Shown here: in pieces, positions 49,560 to 61,177 of the stretch | Layout: each line of letters opens with the position of its first letter | How positions within the stretch are numbered: position 1 is the first letter of the stretch | Assembly (NCBI GenBank): GCA_014526335.1 | Contig: JACTAT010000010.1 | Location: forward strand, 5,698,282-5,762,281 | Length of the DNA: 64,000 bases | Source: Chrysaora quinquecirrha | Lineage: Eukaryota; Cnidaria; Scyphozoa; Semaeostomeae; Pelagiidae | Direction of reading: 5' to 3' | The notes under the pieces: generated by a model | The model's input: only the letters and a program-made list of their open reading frames with translations | Database searches by the model: none | Told to the model about the DNA's origin: nothing | Translations under genes and position numbers: made by a program

Positions 49560-50545
49560 ATACTACAAAAACCTTTTGCCGAACAGCTGAGATTCGATTG
49601 CTAAGAAGAATGTTTGACCATTTGTTTTCAACGCAAAACTTGACAAACATCTGAACCTCATTGCTACGTGGATTGGTTCACCGTTTGACCAACTCGCCAA
49701 ACAATGTTTGTTCAACAATTGCAACTCACAAACGGAGCATATTGTTTGACTATTCGACAACAGCGCAAAATATGTTTGCCGAACACCTGAGATCTATGCT
49801 TGTTAAACAATTGAAATGTGCAAACTTAGCAGATTGTTGGCCCGTTCAACCGCAAGGCAAAACATTTTGTCGAGCATCTGAAATGTGTTTTGTAAGTACG
49901 TAGAATGATACACCGTTTGACCACATCACCAAGCAATGTTTGCTAAACAATTGAAATGTGCAAACTTAGCAGATTGTTTTACCGTTCGATCGCAACACCT
50001 GATATCAATGTTTGTTAAACAATTGAAATGTGCAAATCTAACAGATTGCTTCAATGTTTGAAAGGCAAAATTTGTCAAACATCTGAGCTCTCTTTGCTAA
50101 GTAGAATGATACACCGTTTGGCCACATCGCCAGACAATGTTTGCTAAACAGTTGAAATGTGCAAACTTAACAGATTGCTTCACTGTTTGAAAGGCAAAAC
50201 ATTTTTGCCAAACATCTGAGATCTCTTTGCTAAGTAGAACGATACACCGTTTGGCCACATCGCCAGACAATGTTTGCTAAACAATTGAAATGTGCAAACT
50301 TAGCAGATTGCTTCACTGTTTGAAAGGCAAAACATTTTTGCCAAACATCTGAGATCTCTTTGCTAAGTAGAACGATACACCGTTTGGCCACATCGCCAGA
50401 CAATGTTTGCTAAACAATTGAAATGTGCAAACTTAGCAGATTGCTTCACTGTTTGAAATGCAAAATTTGCCAAAAATCTGAGATCTCTTTGCTAAGTAGA
50501 ATGATACACCGTTTGGCCACATCGCCAGACAATGTTTGCTAAATA
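49560..50545. repeat. ~133-bp satellite array (ACACCGTTTGGCCACATCG)
   Basis: The landmark ACACCGTTTGGCCACATCGC occurs at 50111, 50244, 50377 and 50506 (spacing 133, 133, 129), with diverged older units upstream to about 49560. Each unit has CAATGTTTGCTAAACAATTG, GTGCAAACTTAGCAGATTGC and CAAACATCTGAGATCTCTTT. Short words are shared with the intronic repeats at 14465 and 21500. Confidence 0.92.
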
Positions 50546-51292
50546 ATTGAAATGTTTTCTGAACCTGGTGACGAGCGTGGTGATTCAGGCTCATTTGAAA
50601 TTCTAATTGAAGGAAAACAGTACCAACCCACGAAGAAAATTTCCGCGACGAAGCGGTCTTGATAACTACAAGAACGTAGAGATGATTGAGACAGATAATT
50701 AGCAGGAGTGTATTTTCAAAATAAAGGTGCAACGAATTCCAGTGGAGTAGCAAACTCAAGTGGAGTAGCGATGATCAATGGCGCCAGGCGGCAGCAACAG
50801 TTTTTACGCTCCCTTTAGTTCCAATTCTGTGCGCACTTTGCCTTTCGAGAGATCTCAACCCGTATTTTTGGGCAACTCTCGGTAACATCTGAGACTTTGG
50901 GAGGCATCGAACTCTCCTGACTACAGAGCTTGAAGATTTCGCAAACTTCGCAGAGAAAATTGTTTTCAAATCAACTTCTCCAAAGTTTTTACAGTAAAGT
51001 GCGTTGGTGGCATTGTGAAGTTGAAGCCTCTGAAGTCTGAAGTCTACGTCTCTTAGAATTCAGGGAATAGAGAACGCGTTCTAGATCACACGCCACATTT
51101 TGATTAGTCTTCGAGATCTACAAACTTCAAAACAACTTTTGGCTTGGACATAGCATAGTTGGGGTACTTTCTTTTCAGCCTGTGGGATCAGTGACCCACG
51201 TGCCTTGTTCTTGGGTACGAGGTTTGGGGAAATTAAAAAAAAATCTCCAAGGAAATTAAAATAATGTCATAAGATAATAAAATGTTTTCTAT

Positions 51293-53224
51293 TCAAAGAT
51301 TGATCCTCTTCTGCAAATACCAAAGATAAGCACAAGACAATCCGAATGATGTCATATTGAGCAATGAACTAACACCATGAAATTTGTAAAACTGTTTTCT
51401 TAAAGCCATATATTCTGGATCATCCTTTAGTGCTTCACTCAATGGTTTCCCAACTTCCTGTCCTTTTTCCCCATGTTCTTTTTCATATCTATGGCATTTG
51501 AACATTTGTGCAGTTGTCAATGGTTCAATGACAAGGAAACTCATAATATTGCAAGCCAAAGTAGATGACAGGAGTATTGCCTGAAAAATGATTTTGTCAA
51601 GTCAAGTGTCATCCAATAGCAGATAGCAGATATTGACTAAATATTCATAATGCAATCATTATATAATCATTTTATAACAAACAGAGGCAATGCCAAGGGT
51701 GCCGGAAGCAATGCAGGGTGGCGGGGGCAGAAGCAACAATTTTCGGGCAAAACAATATGAAAATAAAAGAATTTGGCAATTTTTCCAAGGGCAAGGGGGG
51801 CAGCTGCCCCCACTGCCCCCATACTACTGGCATCCCTGGCAATGCATTGCCATAAGGGAAACAGGGGGCACTGTACTCCCAGGGCACTGTAATCTCTAAT
51901 ACTTACTTTCAATTATCTTTTAGTACAAGGGATTTTTACAGCAGAATTACCCACATAACCTATTTAACGTATTTGCAGTACAGTGATGGGTGTGCAGTAT
52001 AGTGTTTGATGTTCAGTTCAGTGGAGGGATACCATCTGTACAGTGGTGGGATATCATCAGTACAGTGGAGGGATACCATCAATACAGTGGAGGGATATCA
52101 TCAGTACAGTAGAGGGATACCATCAGTACAGTGGTGGATGTTTAGTGCAATGGGGGATACCATAAGAAAAGCTTTCAGTTTGTTGCTTGTAGTTTGCAAT
52201 GCAACCAAAATGCTAGCTTAAAAGAAGTTAATCAAGACCCTTTATCTGGTGTATTGGTGTAACTCTACATATCCTGCCCTTATGTTAGCATTTTTGGTAT
52301 ATTATGCATCTGTAAATAGATATTATGCATCAATATTAAACGATTTTATGCATCGAGAACGAAAGTAAAATAGCAATGAAATACCTCTGTTTTTGCATTT
52401 CCTGTCCACATCTGTATTGGATTAAGAGCAAGAAAGGATGCCAAGTTGACACTAGAAAGACCTACACCAGCCATAAAGTATTTCGGAAAAAGTTTGCTTT
52501 GCACAAGGCCAAACATTTGTCTTGGGAGCGTGTTGAACATGACCACACCTAAAATGAAATGAAACAAAAAACAATTATATTTTAGAAGGAAAAGAATACG
52601 CTTTAATTTTTCACAAAAAACCTCTTATAAAACAATAGGCTTTTATCAACGTGTTCCAGTCCTTCACAATAATAAAACAAGACATCAAATTTAATAAAAT
52701 AGAGAAAAACCTCTTTATAAGAAACTTTAAAGAAACTTTTAAATTGCGATAAACAGTGGAAACATTTTCAGGCATACTAAAAAGCTTGTTTCGTCTGACA
52801 CCCCTCGGAGTAAGAACGTCAAAAACAAACTGAGACAATACAGAAGCGGATCTTATGCCCAGATGCGTCTCGAAATGCACCAATCAGAGAGAAGCTTTAA
52901 AAGTAAGAAGAAACTCCTGCTTAAGACACCATCTATTATGCAACTTTTTTTTCCCTGATAAGTTAACAACGTTTCCCCATTTTTCGTAATTCTTTGGATT
53001 TTAGTTTTTCTCGATTTTTTAAGCAATGAGAACTTATTACCTGCAACGAATGTGACCCAAAACTGTGTTCCAAGCCATGTTGAAAATGCGCAAAGATGAA
53101 TGGTCTTGGTTGCGGTGTCTCCAAGTCGGTCGCCAAAGTACAAAATGCTTCCTGATACGACAGAAATGACCAAACTAAAGGTGGGTTTGTCAACCGATGG
53201 TATAGAACTTAGAATTGAGCCCAT
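51293..53224 (-). CDS. TMEM205: TMEM205-like membrane protein, paralogue 2
   Basis: TMEM205 proteins are small multi-pass membrane proteins; the human one is linked to cisplatin resistance, with biochemical role unclear. Exons: 53041-53224, 52385-52548, 51293-51580 (stop 51293-51295), phases 1 and 0 agreeing, for 211 residues. Family marks are GTQFWVTFVAG at the end of exon 1, LPRQMFGLVQSKLFP in exon 2, and HRYEKEHG and RKQFYKFHGVSSLLN in exon 3. Several hydrophobic segments are visible. It lies just downstream of paralogue 1 in the same orientation, so the two form a tandem duplication. Intron 1 (52549-53040) contains an unrecognised open frame at 52611-52883 that I do not call. Confidence 0.93.
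51680..51890. mobile_element. MITE-like repeat with GGCAATGCCAAGGGTGCC ends
   Basis: GGCAATGCCAAGGGTGCC on the left is answered by GGCATCCCTGGCAATGC on the right. Interior GGGGGCAGAAG and CAGCTGCCCCCACTG blocks also pair. A related stretch in opposite orientation lies at about 26670-26760. Located in intron 2 of TMEM205 paralogue 2. Confidence 0.65.
52010..52150. repeat. Short tandem repeat ACAGTGGAGGGATACCATCAGT
   Basis: Six to seven imperfect units of 21-25 bp (CAGTGGAGGGATACCATC with variants) in intron 2 of TMEM205 paralogue 2. The small plus-strand frame across it is repeat-derived. Confidence 0.85.
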
Positions 53225-53681
53225 ATTGAGTTACTGAACCTTTACGCCGGGTGGATGATGAACTCACAGCAAGAAGTCTTGGCTAGGCCTTATGTAACGA
53301 CCGCGTTGCAATCACCAACCGTATCATGTGCTCAATCACGTGCTTTCTTCTCCTGTCCCATAACTCCATGTCCTGTATCCGATGACAAAAAACATTAGAA
53401 AGAGACAAACTTTAAATTCAGAATTTAGGATTTCATGAAGAGCATTGATCCAGCATCTAGCATCATTTAAATACAGATAGATGAAGATGATTAGCAATGT
53501 TGTTTGTGTTTGTATCCAATAATTTAAAGAATAATAAAAGACACCATCCACCATAAACCCGGTATTTTACTATTCCTACTGGTTTAACAAGAACACAATA
53601 CAATGCTGATCTGTTAAATACATAAAGCATTAAGTCTAGCTACTGGCAGCACAACTCAGGGATAAAAATAACAAATCCCCT

Positions 53682-54747
53682 CTACAATTTGAGCTTTCTG
53701 CTCAAGAACCAAAAATAGACACCCATAGCTGTGAATCCAAAAAGATTAAGCGTAGTTGAAACACCATGCCAAACAAAGAAATTCTTCCTCATTTCCCTAT
53801 ACTGCTCATTTTGCAACAATTTCTCATCTGTGATTGGTCCAATTTCATCCCCATGACCATGTTCTCTCTCAAACTTGTGTTCTTGAATCATGTACTTTGT
53901 CATAACTGGCTCTATAACAAAGTAGTTGGCCAATGTTGTACCAAGGTTAATAATCAGTGCCCATGCACGGATCTTTTCATCTCCTTCCCATGTTGCTATT
54001 GGATGCTCCATTGTGAAAGTTGCCATAGAGATTGTTGTCAAGCATATTCCATAAAGGAAGGATTTGGGGAAGAGATGGCTCTGCACAAGCCCAAATAAAT
54101 GTCTTGGTAGAAGTTTCATTTTGTCAAACCTGAAAAAGACAGATGAATAAGCTTCATGAACAGCAATATCCTGAACACGATGTGCTCCCGAGGTGACAAG
54201 CTAGCTGGATTGAACTATAACCTCACTGTGCCTATTTGGACCTAAAAAGGTGTGTTGCCAAGGCTTTGAAACAAAAATTGTTGATGAGTGTACATGGTTC
54301 AGTTGGATTCATTTCCAACTTTTACTAAAATTATTGCAATTTTTCATATTATACTGCTCTGTGACATAGTGACTCTATGTCTACATATGGGTTTGGTGCA
54401 GATCCAAAATACGGGAAGCTTGTTGACTGAGCACAGCACACCGAAACAAAAAAGCTGATAGCACTAAATAAAAGAAATGAAGATTTAGTTAATACGGATT
54501 GTTTATAGAAATTGCAATGCATAAAAAGAATCAATAAGGCAATGGCTTTACCTGCAACAAAAGTGACCCAGAAATGTATTCCAAACCATGTTGACGATGA
54601 CGCAAGATGAATAAATGATGCAAGATGTGGAACACCAGTGTTGATTTTATCTGGGAACATCATGGCTGCGGCAGAAACTGCTGCAACGCAAGCAACAGCT
54701 GTTGTTCCTTGTGCTGGCTGCAGATTTCTAGAAACGTCGTTGCCCAT
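53682..54747 (-). CDS. TMEM205: TMEM205-like membrane protein, paralogue 1
   Basis: Exon 1 is 54552-54747 (ATG at 54747), exon 2 is 53682-54129 with the stop at its lower end. Exon 1 ends in GIHFWVTFVAG. Exon 2 has LLPRHLFGLVQSHLFP, EHKFEREHGHGDE and RKNFFVWHGVSTTLNLFGF, all family signatures, and covers what paralogue 2 splits over exons 2 and 3; one of the two genes has gained or lost an intron. Joining at the obvious splice sites is one base out of frame: after the acceptor the sequence reads GTTTGAC where GTTTTGAC would keep frame and give the expected Gly-Phe-Asp-Lys. A missing T in the assembly explains this. About 214 residues if corrected. The promoter is probably shared with the divergent SWSAP1-like gene, 332 bp away. 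Confidence 0.9.
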
Positions 54748-55079
54748 GATGACGGTGCTGTCTTTTATTGAACGTTAGACGAGTTGGAGCTGAGGTGATC
54801 AGGGACTCTTCACTTGGAAGTTAGCCAGTTCACTCTGAAGAAAACTTCCGCTTCGGCTGTTTTGATTCTCGGAAATGGAGGTGTTAATAAAAGAATGTCC
54901 CACCACGCAAACAAAAAGATATCCCATGATCCTTTAAAACTCAAAAAAGCCTCTCTTAGGATTTCCAGCCTCTTACTGAGAAAGAATGAGAAAAGGGCGG
55001 GAAAAGTGAAACTTTGAGTCAGCTCCATGTGCGCTTTTTGTTTCTACAATTTTAAATGTGCCCTTGCTGTTCCAGCTGA
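54748..55079. promoter_or_regulatory. Putative bidirectional promoter
   Basis: 332 bp separate the start codons of the minus-strand TMEM205 paralogue 1 and the plus-strand SWSAP1-like gene. No TATA box or other specific motif is clear. The call rests on the head-to-head arrangement only. Confidence 0.4.
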
Positions 55080-55402
55080 ATGATGGAGTCCTTTATGAAA
55101 ACTCTTGATTCTTTAGTTGCAGGAAGCGGAGAAAACAACGAACAAATTCAAGCTTCAAGGCAAAACAATCTTCTTATCGCAGGCCCTTCAAAGTCAGGTC
55201 GTTCCTCAATGCTTTTTGAGGCGGCCTTCTTCTACGCAGAAGCTGGTAAAAGTGTCGTTTTTATCTCGCCAAACAAAATACACTGTCTTCCAATGCTGTT
55301 TGCAAATCGAGAACAGCCCTCAGTGAGAATATTAAGCAGAATAAATATTATTTATCTGGCTGAGAAAAACCAGATTGTCGACTTTATGGCATCAGTTCAC
55401 GT

Positions 55403-55411
55403 TAATTACAA
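55403..55411. repeat. Target site duplication, left copy
   Basis: TAATTACAA directly before the MULE's first base. The identical 9-mer follows the last base at 61169-61177. Nine bases is the usual Mutator target duplication. Confidence 0.95.
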
Positions 55412-58400
55412 CGAAGTGACTATTTGACCGGCAGCCGGCAACCATTTTCAAAAAACTATTTGACCGGCAGTCATTTGCACATGCGCATAACTGAACGGCC
55501 GGCAACCATTTTCATTCAAAGCCATTTGACCGGGATTTACCGACAGTCATCTTAAGGGCTGGCTACCATTTTCAAAAATATATTTTACTCATCTTAAAAA
55601 TATTTTCGTAAAGGTTGATTACTGCAAAACGACCAGAAAATAAACTGATAAATGTAGATTTAAACATTAACATAGGAACCACATGTTTTTTTGCAAATTG
55701 TATTTACAAAATTCAAAAGAGCACATTCACTATGGATAAAACAAAATCATTTACGCTATACTAAACTTCAAGATAAAAAATAAAACAAATTATTTTACAT
55801 ATTGTTATCAATTTCAATCATACATATATCTTTATGGCAGTATGCGAAAGCCCAACTATGCAAACAATTTGTAAGTTCGGTGATCATAACCATTATACAC
55901 AATTCACTTATTCATTTTTACCATTTCTGGAAAACCAATTTTGCAATACAATTGCAATGCAAATTTGCACTATTCTGGTATTTCCTTTCATCACGGAACT
56001 TAGGTTAAAGCAGTCTAAGGATTTGTTTTATTGGTTTTTGAAACGCTAATCTTTGCTACGATGTTTTGTAAACATAAAATCAAAAGAGATCAAGTTGAAA
56101 ATATGCCCTTCAGATTTCAGCTCTATTTATCATTCTTACAAAGATTTGTGTCATTTGGATGATCACCTTCATACACTATTCAGACTATTGGCTTGTTTTT
56201 TTTTTTTACATTTTACTTGTATTTATTTTTGCAGTTTCTGCAAAACCAATTTTTAGCTTTCGGCTTTTTTTATTGAGACACAGGTGAAATGAAACCAGCT
56301 CAAGCATCTTTCACAACATATGCAATCGCCTGCACTTGTTATATTCTTGCAACAAGTTGGACAAATCCATTTACAGTTTCTTTTCTTTGTTAAGACATCC
56401 AGCAATTTATTCCAGGCATCATCACTAAAATATCTTTCAATCCGATTGATATCAACGACACTTCTATCTCTGACCAAGTCTGGTATATTATGTACATTTG
56501 TTTGAATTCTTTCTGGTGAAATAATTATACCCTTGAGCGCATCTTTTGCAATTTTGAGCTAACAAAGCACTCTAAAAGAACTCTATTTTTTCTTGGGCCC
56601 AAAGTTTAGCGAAAGGTTTTAAACTACTGTCTCCTGTCTTAGCCCTTTTAACACAAGGAAGACCAATAACCGTTAGTTCTGCTCCTTTTGGTCTACCTCT
56701 TTTCATCATTTTAAAGGCATTTTGATATCTTTGTAGCACTCCTCTCCTGTTCTGCTTGACACTTTCTCCTCCACATTTTGTTCATGGCCAGTTGTATCTT
56801 TTTCTTCAGAAATGTTATCCATTTCCAGTTTATCAGAATCTTTTTCGCACAATAGCTTATCCAAAGATATCCCTGGGTTAATGTTTTGGTTGCCTTCTAC
56901 CTTTCTCCACTGCGCCAGAAGCTTTTCCATTTGTGATATTCTATCACAAAATGTATTCATACCTCCTTCGCAAGCAACTGATGCCAAATTCTGTGAAATT
57001 TTGAGAGCTCTTTTATACTTTTGTGCCTCTGTTAGTGGTTTAGATTTGGTTATTGGCTCTGATTCAATCATATTTATATCAGGTACTTCATCATTTCCTG
57101 CATCAGTGTTGCTTTGATCGTCATTCTTGTTTTCACAGTATTGAAGAGTCCATCGACACGCAACAAGTGTTTCGTCATATCTGGATATGTCCAGCAAGCA
57201 TCTAACTTTAAAAATATGACGGCATGGAAGTCCCAATTTCTTGACAAAATTACATGTGCATTTCTCAGGAGATGCAACAATATTCTCTATACGATTTGAA
57301 GCAATCTGATATTCTTTTTCTCAGAGCTTTTTTTCAATTTTGAGATGTCTTGCAAGTTCAGCTTGATTTGTAATATGTTTGAATGCATATGGAGTCACAT
57401 GATTAGCATATTCTTGAACATCTTTGTCAAAATTTGGAAGTTGTGTTGGCCGGCGAGCTGTAGACATTAGCTGAGTGTGCTTTCTTTCATTTCGTAACAC
57501 TTTCAAGATTGAAAAGAATTCCGTAAAGAATTGTAACATGCTGCCATACCGTGAACAAACACTCTTTATCTTTGCATTCAAACTTTCCAATCGATTGTTT
57601 GTTGTTTCACCAAGATTAAATACAGAATCTTTGAAACATGAAACCCACTGCTCTTTGATGTCTTCCCAGTTTTCTTCATAGTAAGAAATTACTGATGTAA
57701 TTTCTGTAGTTTTTAGCTCCTTGACGTTGCTGTTATATTCTGCTAATGACTTTGAATATATAATTTTGGAAAAAAGTTCCAGACATCTCATTCTTTCTGC
57801 AGAAGTGATTCCCATCTTTTCAATGGTTATCTCCCTCCGGAAAGTGCGAAGTGCATGATAAAGACAAATCTGCATTACTGCCTGAGGAAAACATTTTGAA
57901 AAAACATTGCGTTCTCCAAAATCTTTGTCACTCATTATCACTTCAGTTTGTTCCCAAGCTGGGTTATTTTTTTTAAAAAAATTTACTGCTGCCTCTATTG
58001 TGGATTCGATTTCTTCAGCAACAATGAAGAGTGCAGCAATTTCACTTAATCCATTACCATCCACAATTAATAAAACATACACTGGCAACTTCAAATCCAG
58101 AAGCTTGTAGGTTGCATCAACCATGAGGAATTCAGGAAACATGTTACAAATTGATTTCATTTGTCTGTCCTGATAAAAGATGCATTTAAAATTGTGTTCT
58201 TTGTCTACTGCAACTTCGACTGATGATCCTTCTTTCTCTTTCAAGAATGGTATGATAGCCTCCATTTCATTACTGCTCATTGATTTTTTTGTTTCAGCTT
58301 TGAGGTTAGCTATATCTTTCAGTGTAATTGGACGTCCAGTTGCAGTTTGAATTTTTTGTTGAATAAGTTTGCTGTTTGCTTTTAATCTTATGACTTCTTT

Positions 58401-61168
58401 AATTTCATCTTTGAGGTTTCCATTAATGTTTCTTTGGCGAGGTAAATGATTGTACATTTCCTTGGAAGTTGCATGATTGTGCTCATCATTTTTTTTTATA
58501 ACCTCCAATGACTTTCCATCTTGTGCCAAAATTAAAGAAATTTCAAAGGGACATTTTTGTCGGAAAGAGCTTGACGCCCGTTTTTCACGTGCTCGTGGTT
58601 TGCTTTCTTTTCCTCCAAATTTGCATGCAAGCTTCATCGAATAATAAATAAGGCCTTTATTTGCAACAGCAACCCTTTTCGGGACCCTCTTTGCAGCAGC
58701 CTCAAGGGTTCTCACATCTCTTTTCCAAAGTTGGTAAAAATTGTTTTTTTCAAATTTTTCTTTTGCTTCTTCCAAGGATTTCAATGTGCCAAATTGCTGT
58801 CCAACATGAAAAAAGTTCTCTTTCCTGGCCATTTCTAACCAACTGTATTTCATTTGGGTCACTTTTTGGGTAGATCTTTTGATTTCCTTCTTCTTTAACA
58901 GCTTCATTCTCCGTCATTTCTTCTTCTTTTGCTTCTTCGTCTGCTGCATCTTTTGTACTGATTTTTTCAAGGACACCTTTAATTTTGGTCTTTCTTCTTG
59001 CATCACACATATTTTCATGAACTTTTTCTATGAATTCATCTTCAAGTTCTTCTTCACAAACATTATGTTTTTCTGTTGGCAAATCTTGTTCAGAAACAGT
59101 TTCAGCAGATTCTTTCTTGGCGGATCTTGGAATGTACGCATTTCTGGAAATATGTTTTGGTTGACTATGTGCAAGCGGGACTCTGCTGAGAACTGATGCA
59201 GATATACCAAGTGCATCAACATCAATTTTACCTTGCATAAGCCATGAGATAACAGTTGCACGCAGAAAATCTGAGTTTGTGGATGGATCCAATAACCAGT
59301 TTAATTCATCTGGAATCATATTGCTTTTTGAAAGGAAAATATTTCTCCAGAGTTCTGGGGCCCTTGCTGCAATTCCTGCTAGCACAATAACAACAATGCC
59401 ACAAATATCCCCACATGTTTGCAAAGGGAAATTTGGAAAGCAGTCCGAAACACATGCATGATCTCCACTTTTACCAGGTTGATGACAGTTAATAAAACCT
59501 CTGACAGGTTTGCTTGTGACAGCTTTAACATCAATAAACACCTCTGTTACACTGTTCACTTGTGATCTTTAATCACTTGGAGCATTCCAACCAAGGGAAT
59601 CACAATAGAACCATTTATTTTTTTCAAAATCAACAAACGTGAATGTCCAGTGGCAACCCTTTTTTTTAGGTGTACTCAGAAACGTTTCTTTGGTTTGACC
59701 AACATTAGAGACCAATATCAAAAATTTAGGGTTACCTTTAATTCCATTTACAACTTTTTCTAGCTGTTTCTTGTTCATTAACATGAGATCATTCAGCATT
59801 AAAGCACAAGTATCACCACCAGCATTGTTTATTGATTTCATGATCGCACTGATAATGCTGAAATTGACCCATCTGGACCCTGCTACCGTTGCAATATCAC
59901 TTGCTAAAACAGTTTTGTTATAGTCAAACACTGCTTGACCATCTGGTGTATTCTCCAGTAGTGATTTATAAAGCAGCAAATCATTTCTTACTCTAAAGCA
60001 GATATCCTCCCCACTTAGCATATGATCAAGCCATATTTCCTCTTCTTTGACTTTTTTGGCTATATTAGAAAGTTGGTGAACATTTATCATAGCCAACAAG
60101 GAGGTTTCATTAAATGTTCCCAAATCAGAAGAAATTGCTGCATATGCCCCCATTTCCAGAGTTCTCAGCATTTCTTGACAATTCGACTCTGATGGTATGA
60201 TTGTCAAGGCAGAAACATCAGTAATTTCCTTTGGAGGACTGAAATGGAAGGAAAGTGGACCAGTTTGTGCATTTCTTGGATATATGATTTCAGTTGCAGC
60301 TATTCTCTTTACCGAGTAGAACTTTCCAGTGACAACAATTTCCTAAAATTTGAAAGATGATAAGTTATGATGTTGATTCAAGTTATGTCACTATAATCAA
60401 AAATCAAGTTTTTGGGAGATTGCTCTTGCATTAAAACTCATTTCTGAAAAATTGCTTGATGTTAAGTATGAGCAGAAGTAGTTTACGGTGTTAAGGTCAT
60501 AAATCCTGTTAGTATAAATCAATCATAATAAATCAATCATACCTTCAGTTTTTCATCAATGTTTTCAATGCTACATTTCTGTATCCCAGACTTCATGCCG
60601 TGGCCTATTGATGGAGAAAAAATTTATCAATTTTGTCAAAGTATTATTTCATGGGGTATATCTTTTCATACATATTCAAGACGCACAAATTCCCATTAAA
60701 AACAAGTAAGAAGAACAAAAGGAATAGAAATTTGAAACTCTTTCATAAAGTATCTAAAGCAGAAAATAAAACAGCCAATGCTGGGCATACTAGCTACCAT
60801 GGGCCTATTAGGCCTAATTTATCCATCATATGAAACAGTATTCATACCTTTATCTTTGTGAGTAGAAAGCACTTCTTCTTTTTGTCTACTTTGAGATACA
60901 GAATCACAACAAGGGCCTTCTCTTTGCAATAAATTTTAAATCAAAAATAAATCTTAGAATGAAAATGAAAATTCTTTTTCGAGCAACGATCTTGACAACA
61001 CAATTTGCCTACCGATAATAATGAAAATGACAAAGATCGCAAAATCATGAATTTGAGCGCCAAAATTTGAGCGCCAATTATATTGTAAGGTATGCGCATG
61101 TGCAAATGACTGCCGGTCAAATAGTTTTTTGAAAATGGTTGCCGGCTGCCGGTCAAATAGTCACTTCG
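55412..61168 (-). mobile_element. 5,757-bp autonomous-type Mutator-like element (MULE)
   Basis: Terminal inverted repeats of 78 bp, 55412-55489 and 61091-61168, starting CGAAGTGACTATTTGACCGG; I read them as identical. Each holds a direct repeat of ACTATTTGACCGGCAG. The 9-bp duplication TAATTACAA flanks it. All coding sequence runs on the minus strand (60933 to 56253). The non-coding left subterminal part (55490-56250) is AT-rich with a few extra GACCGG words near 55510-55560. The host gene frame is exact on both sides, so the borders are certain to the base. Confidence 0.97.
56253..60933 (-). CDS. MULE transposase with Ulp1 protease, SWIM and PHD-like domains
   Basis: Exons: 60848 to about 60933 (start not found), 60543-60604, and 56253-60342; phases agree. 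Order of domains: Ulp1/C48-type protease (HWTFTFVDF, FYCDSLGW, then FPLQTCGDICG with the nucleophile cysteine); an acidic Glu-rich linker; a FAR1/WRKY-like zinc finger (Cys95, Cys119, His143, His145 counted from 58907); MULE transposase with Asp264 (FLMVDATYKL), Asp327 (MSDKDFG), Cys348/His351 and a Glu near 441 (TTNNRLESLNAKIK); SWIM motif CTCNF...GLPCRH near 57250; RGRPKG-type basic patch near 56690; and a PHD-like finger (CPTCC, CICC, WFHFTC). Breaks: TAA at 59571, TGA at 57323, and shifts near 58865, 56706, 56600 and 56555. Most lie at A or T runs and vanish with one-base changes. Vertebrate ZSWIM1/3 share the transposase-SWIM layout. Confidence 0.88.
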
Positions 61169-61177
61169 TAATTACAA
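61169..61177. repeat. Target site duplication, right copy
   Basis: TAATTACAA directly after the MULE's last base, equal to 55403-55411. Host codons resume here with AATTACAAAGAG in the frame that was left at 55411. Confidence 0.95.

Noticed and set aside
52611..52883. 90-codon minus-strand frame between TMEM205 paralogue 2 exons
   Set aside because: It lies within an intron whose flanking exons splice in phase; no domain recognised.
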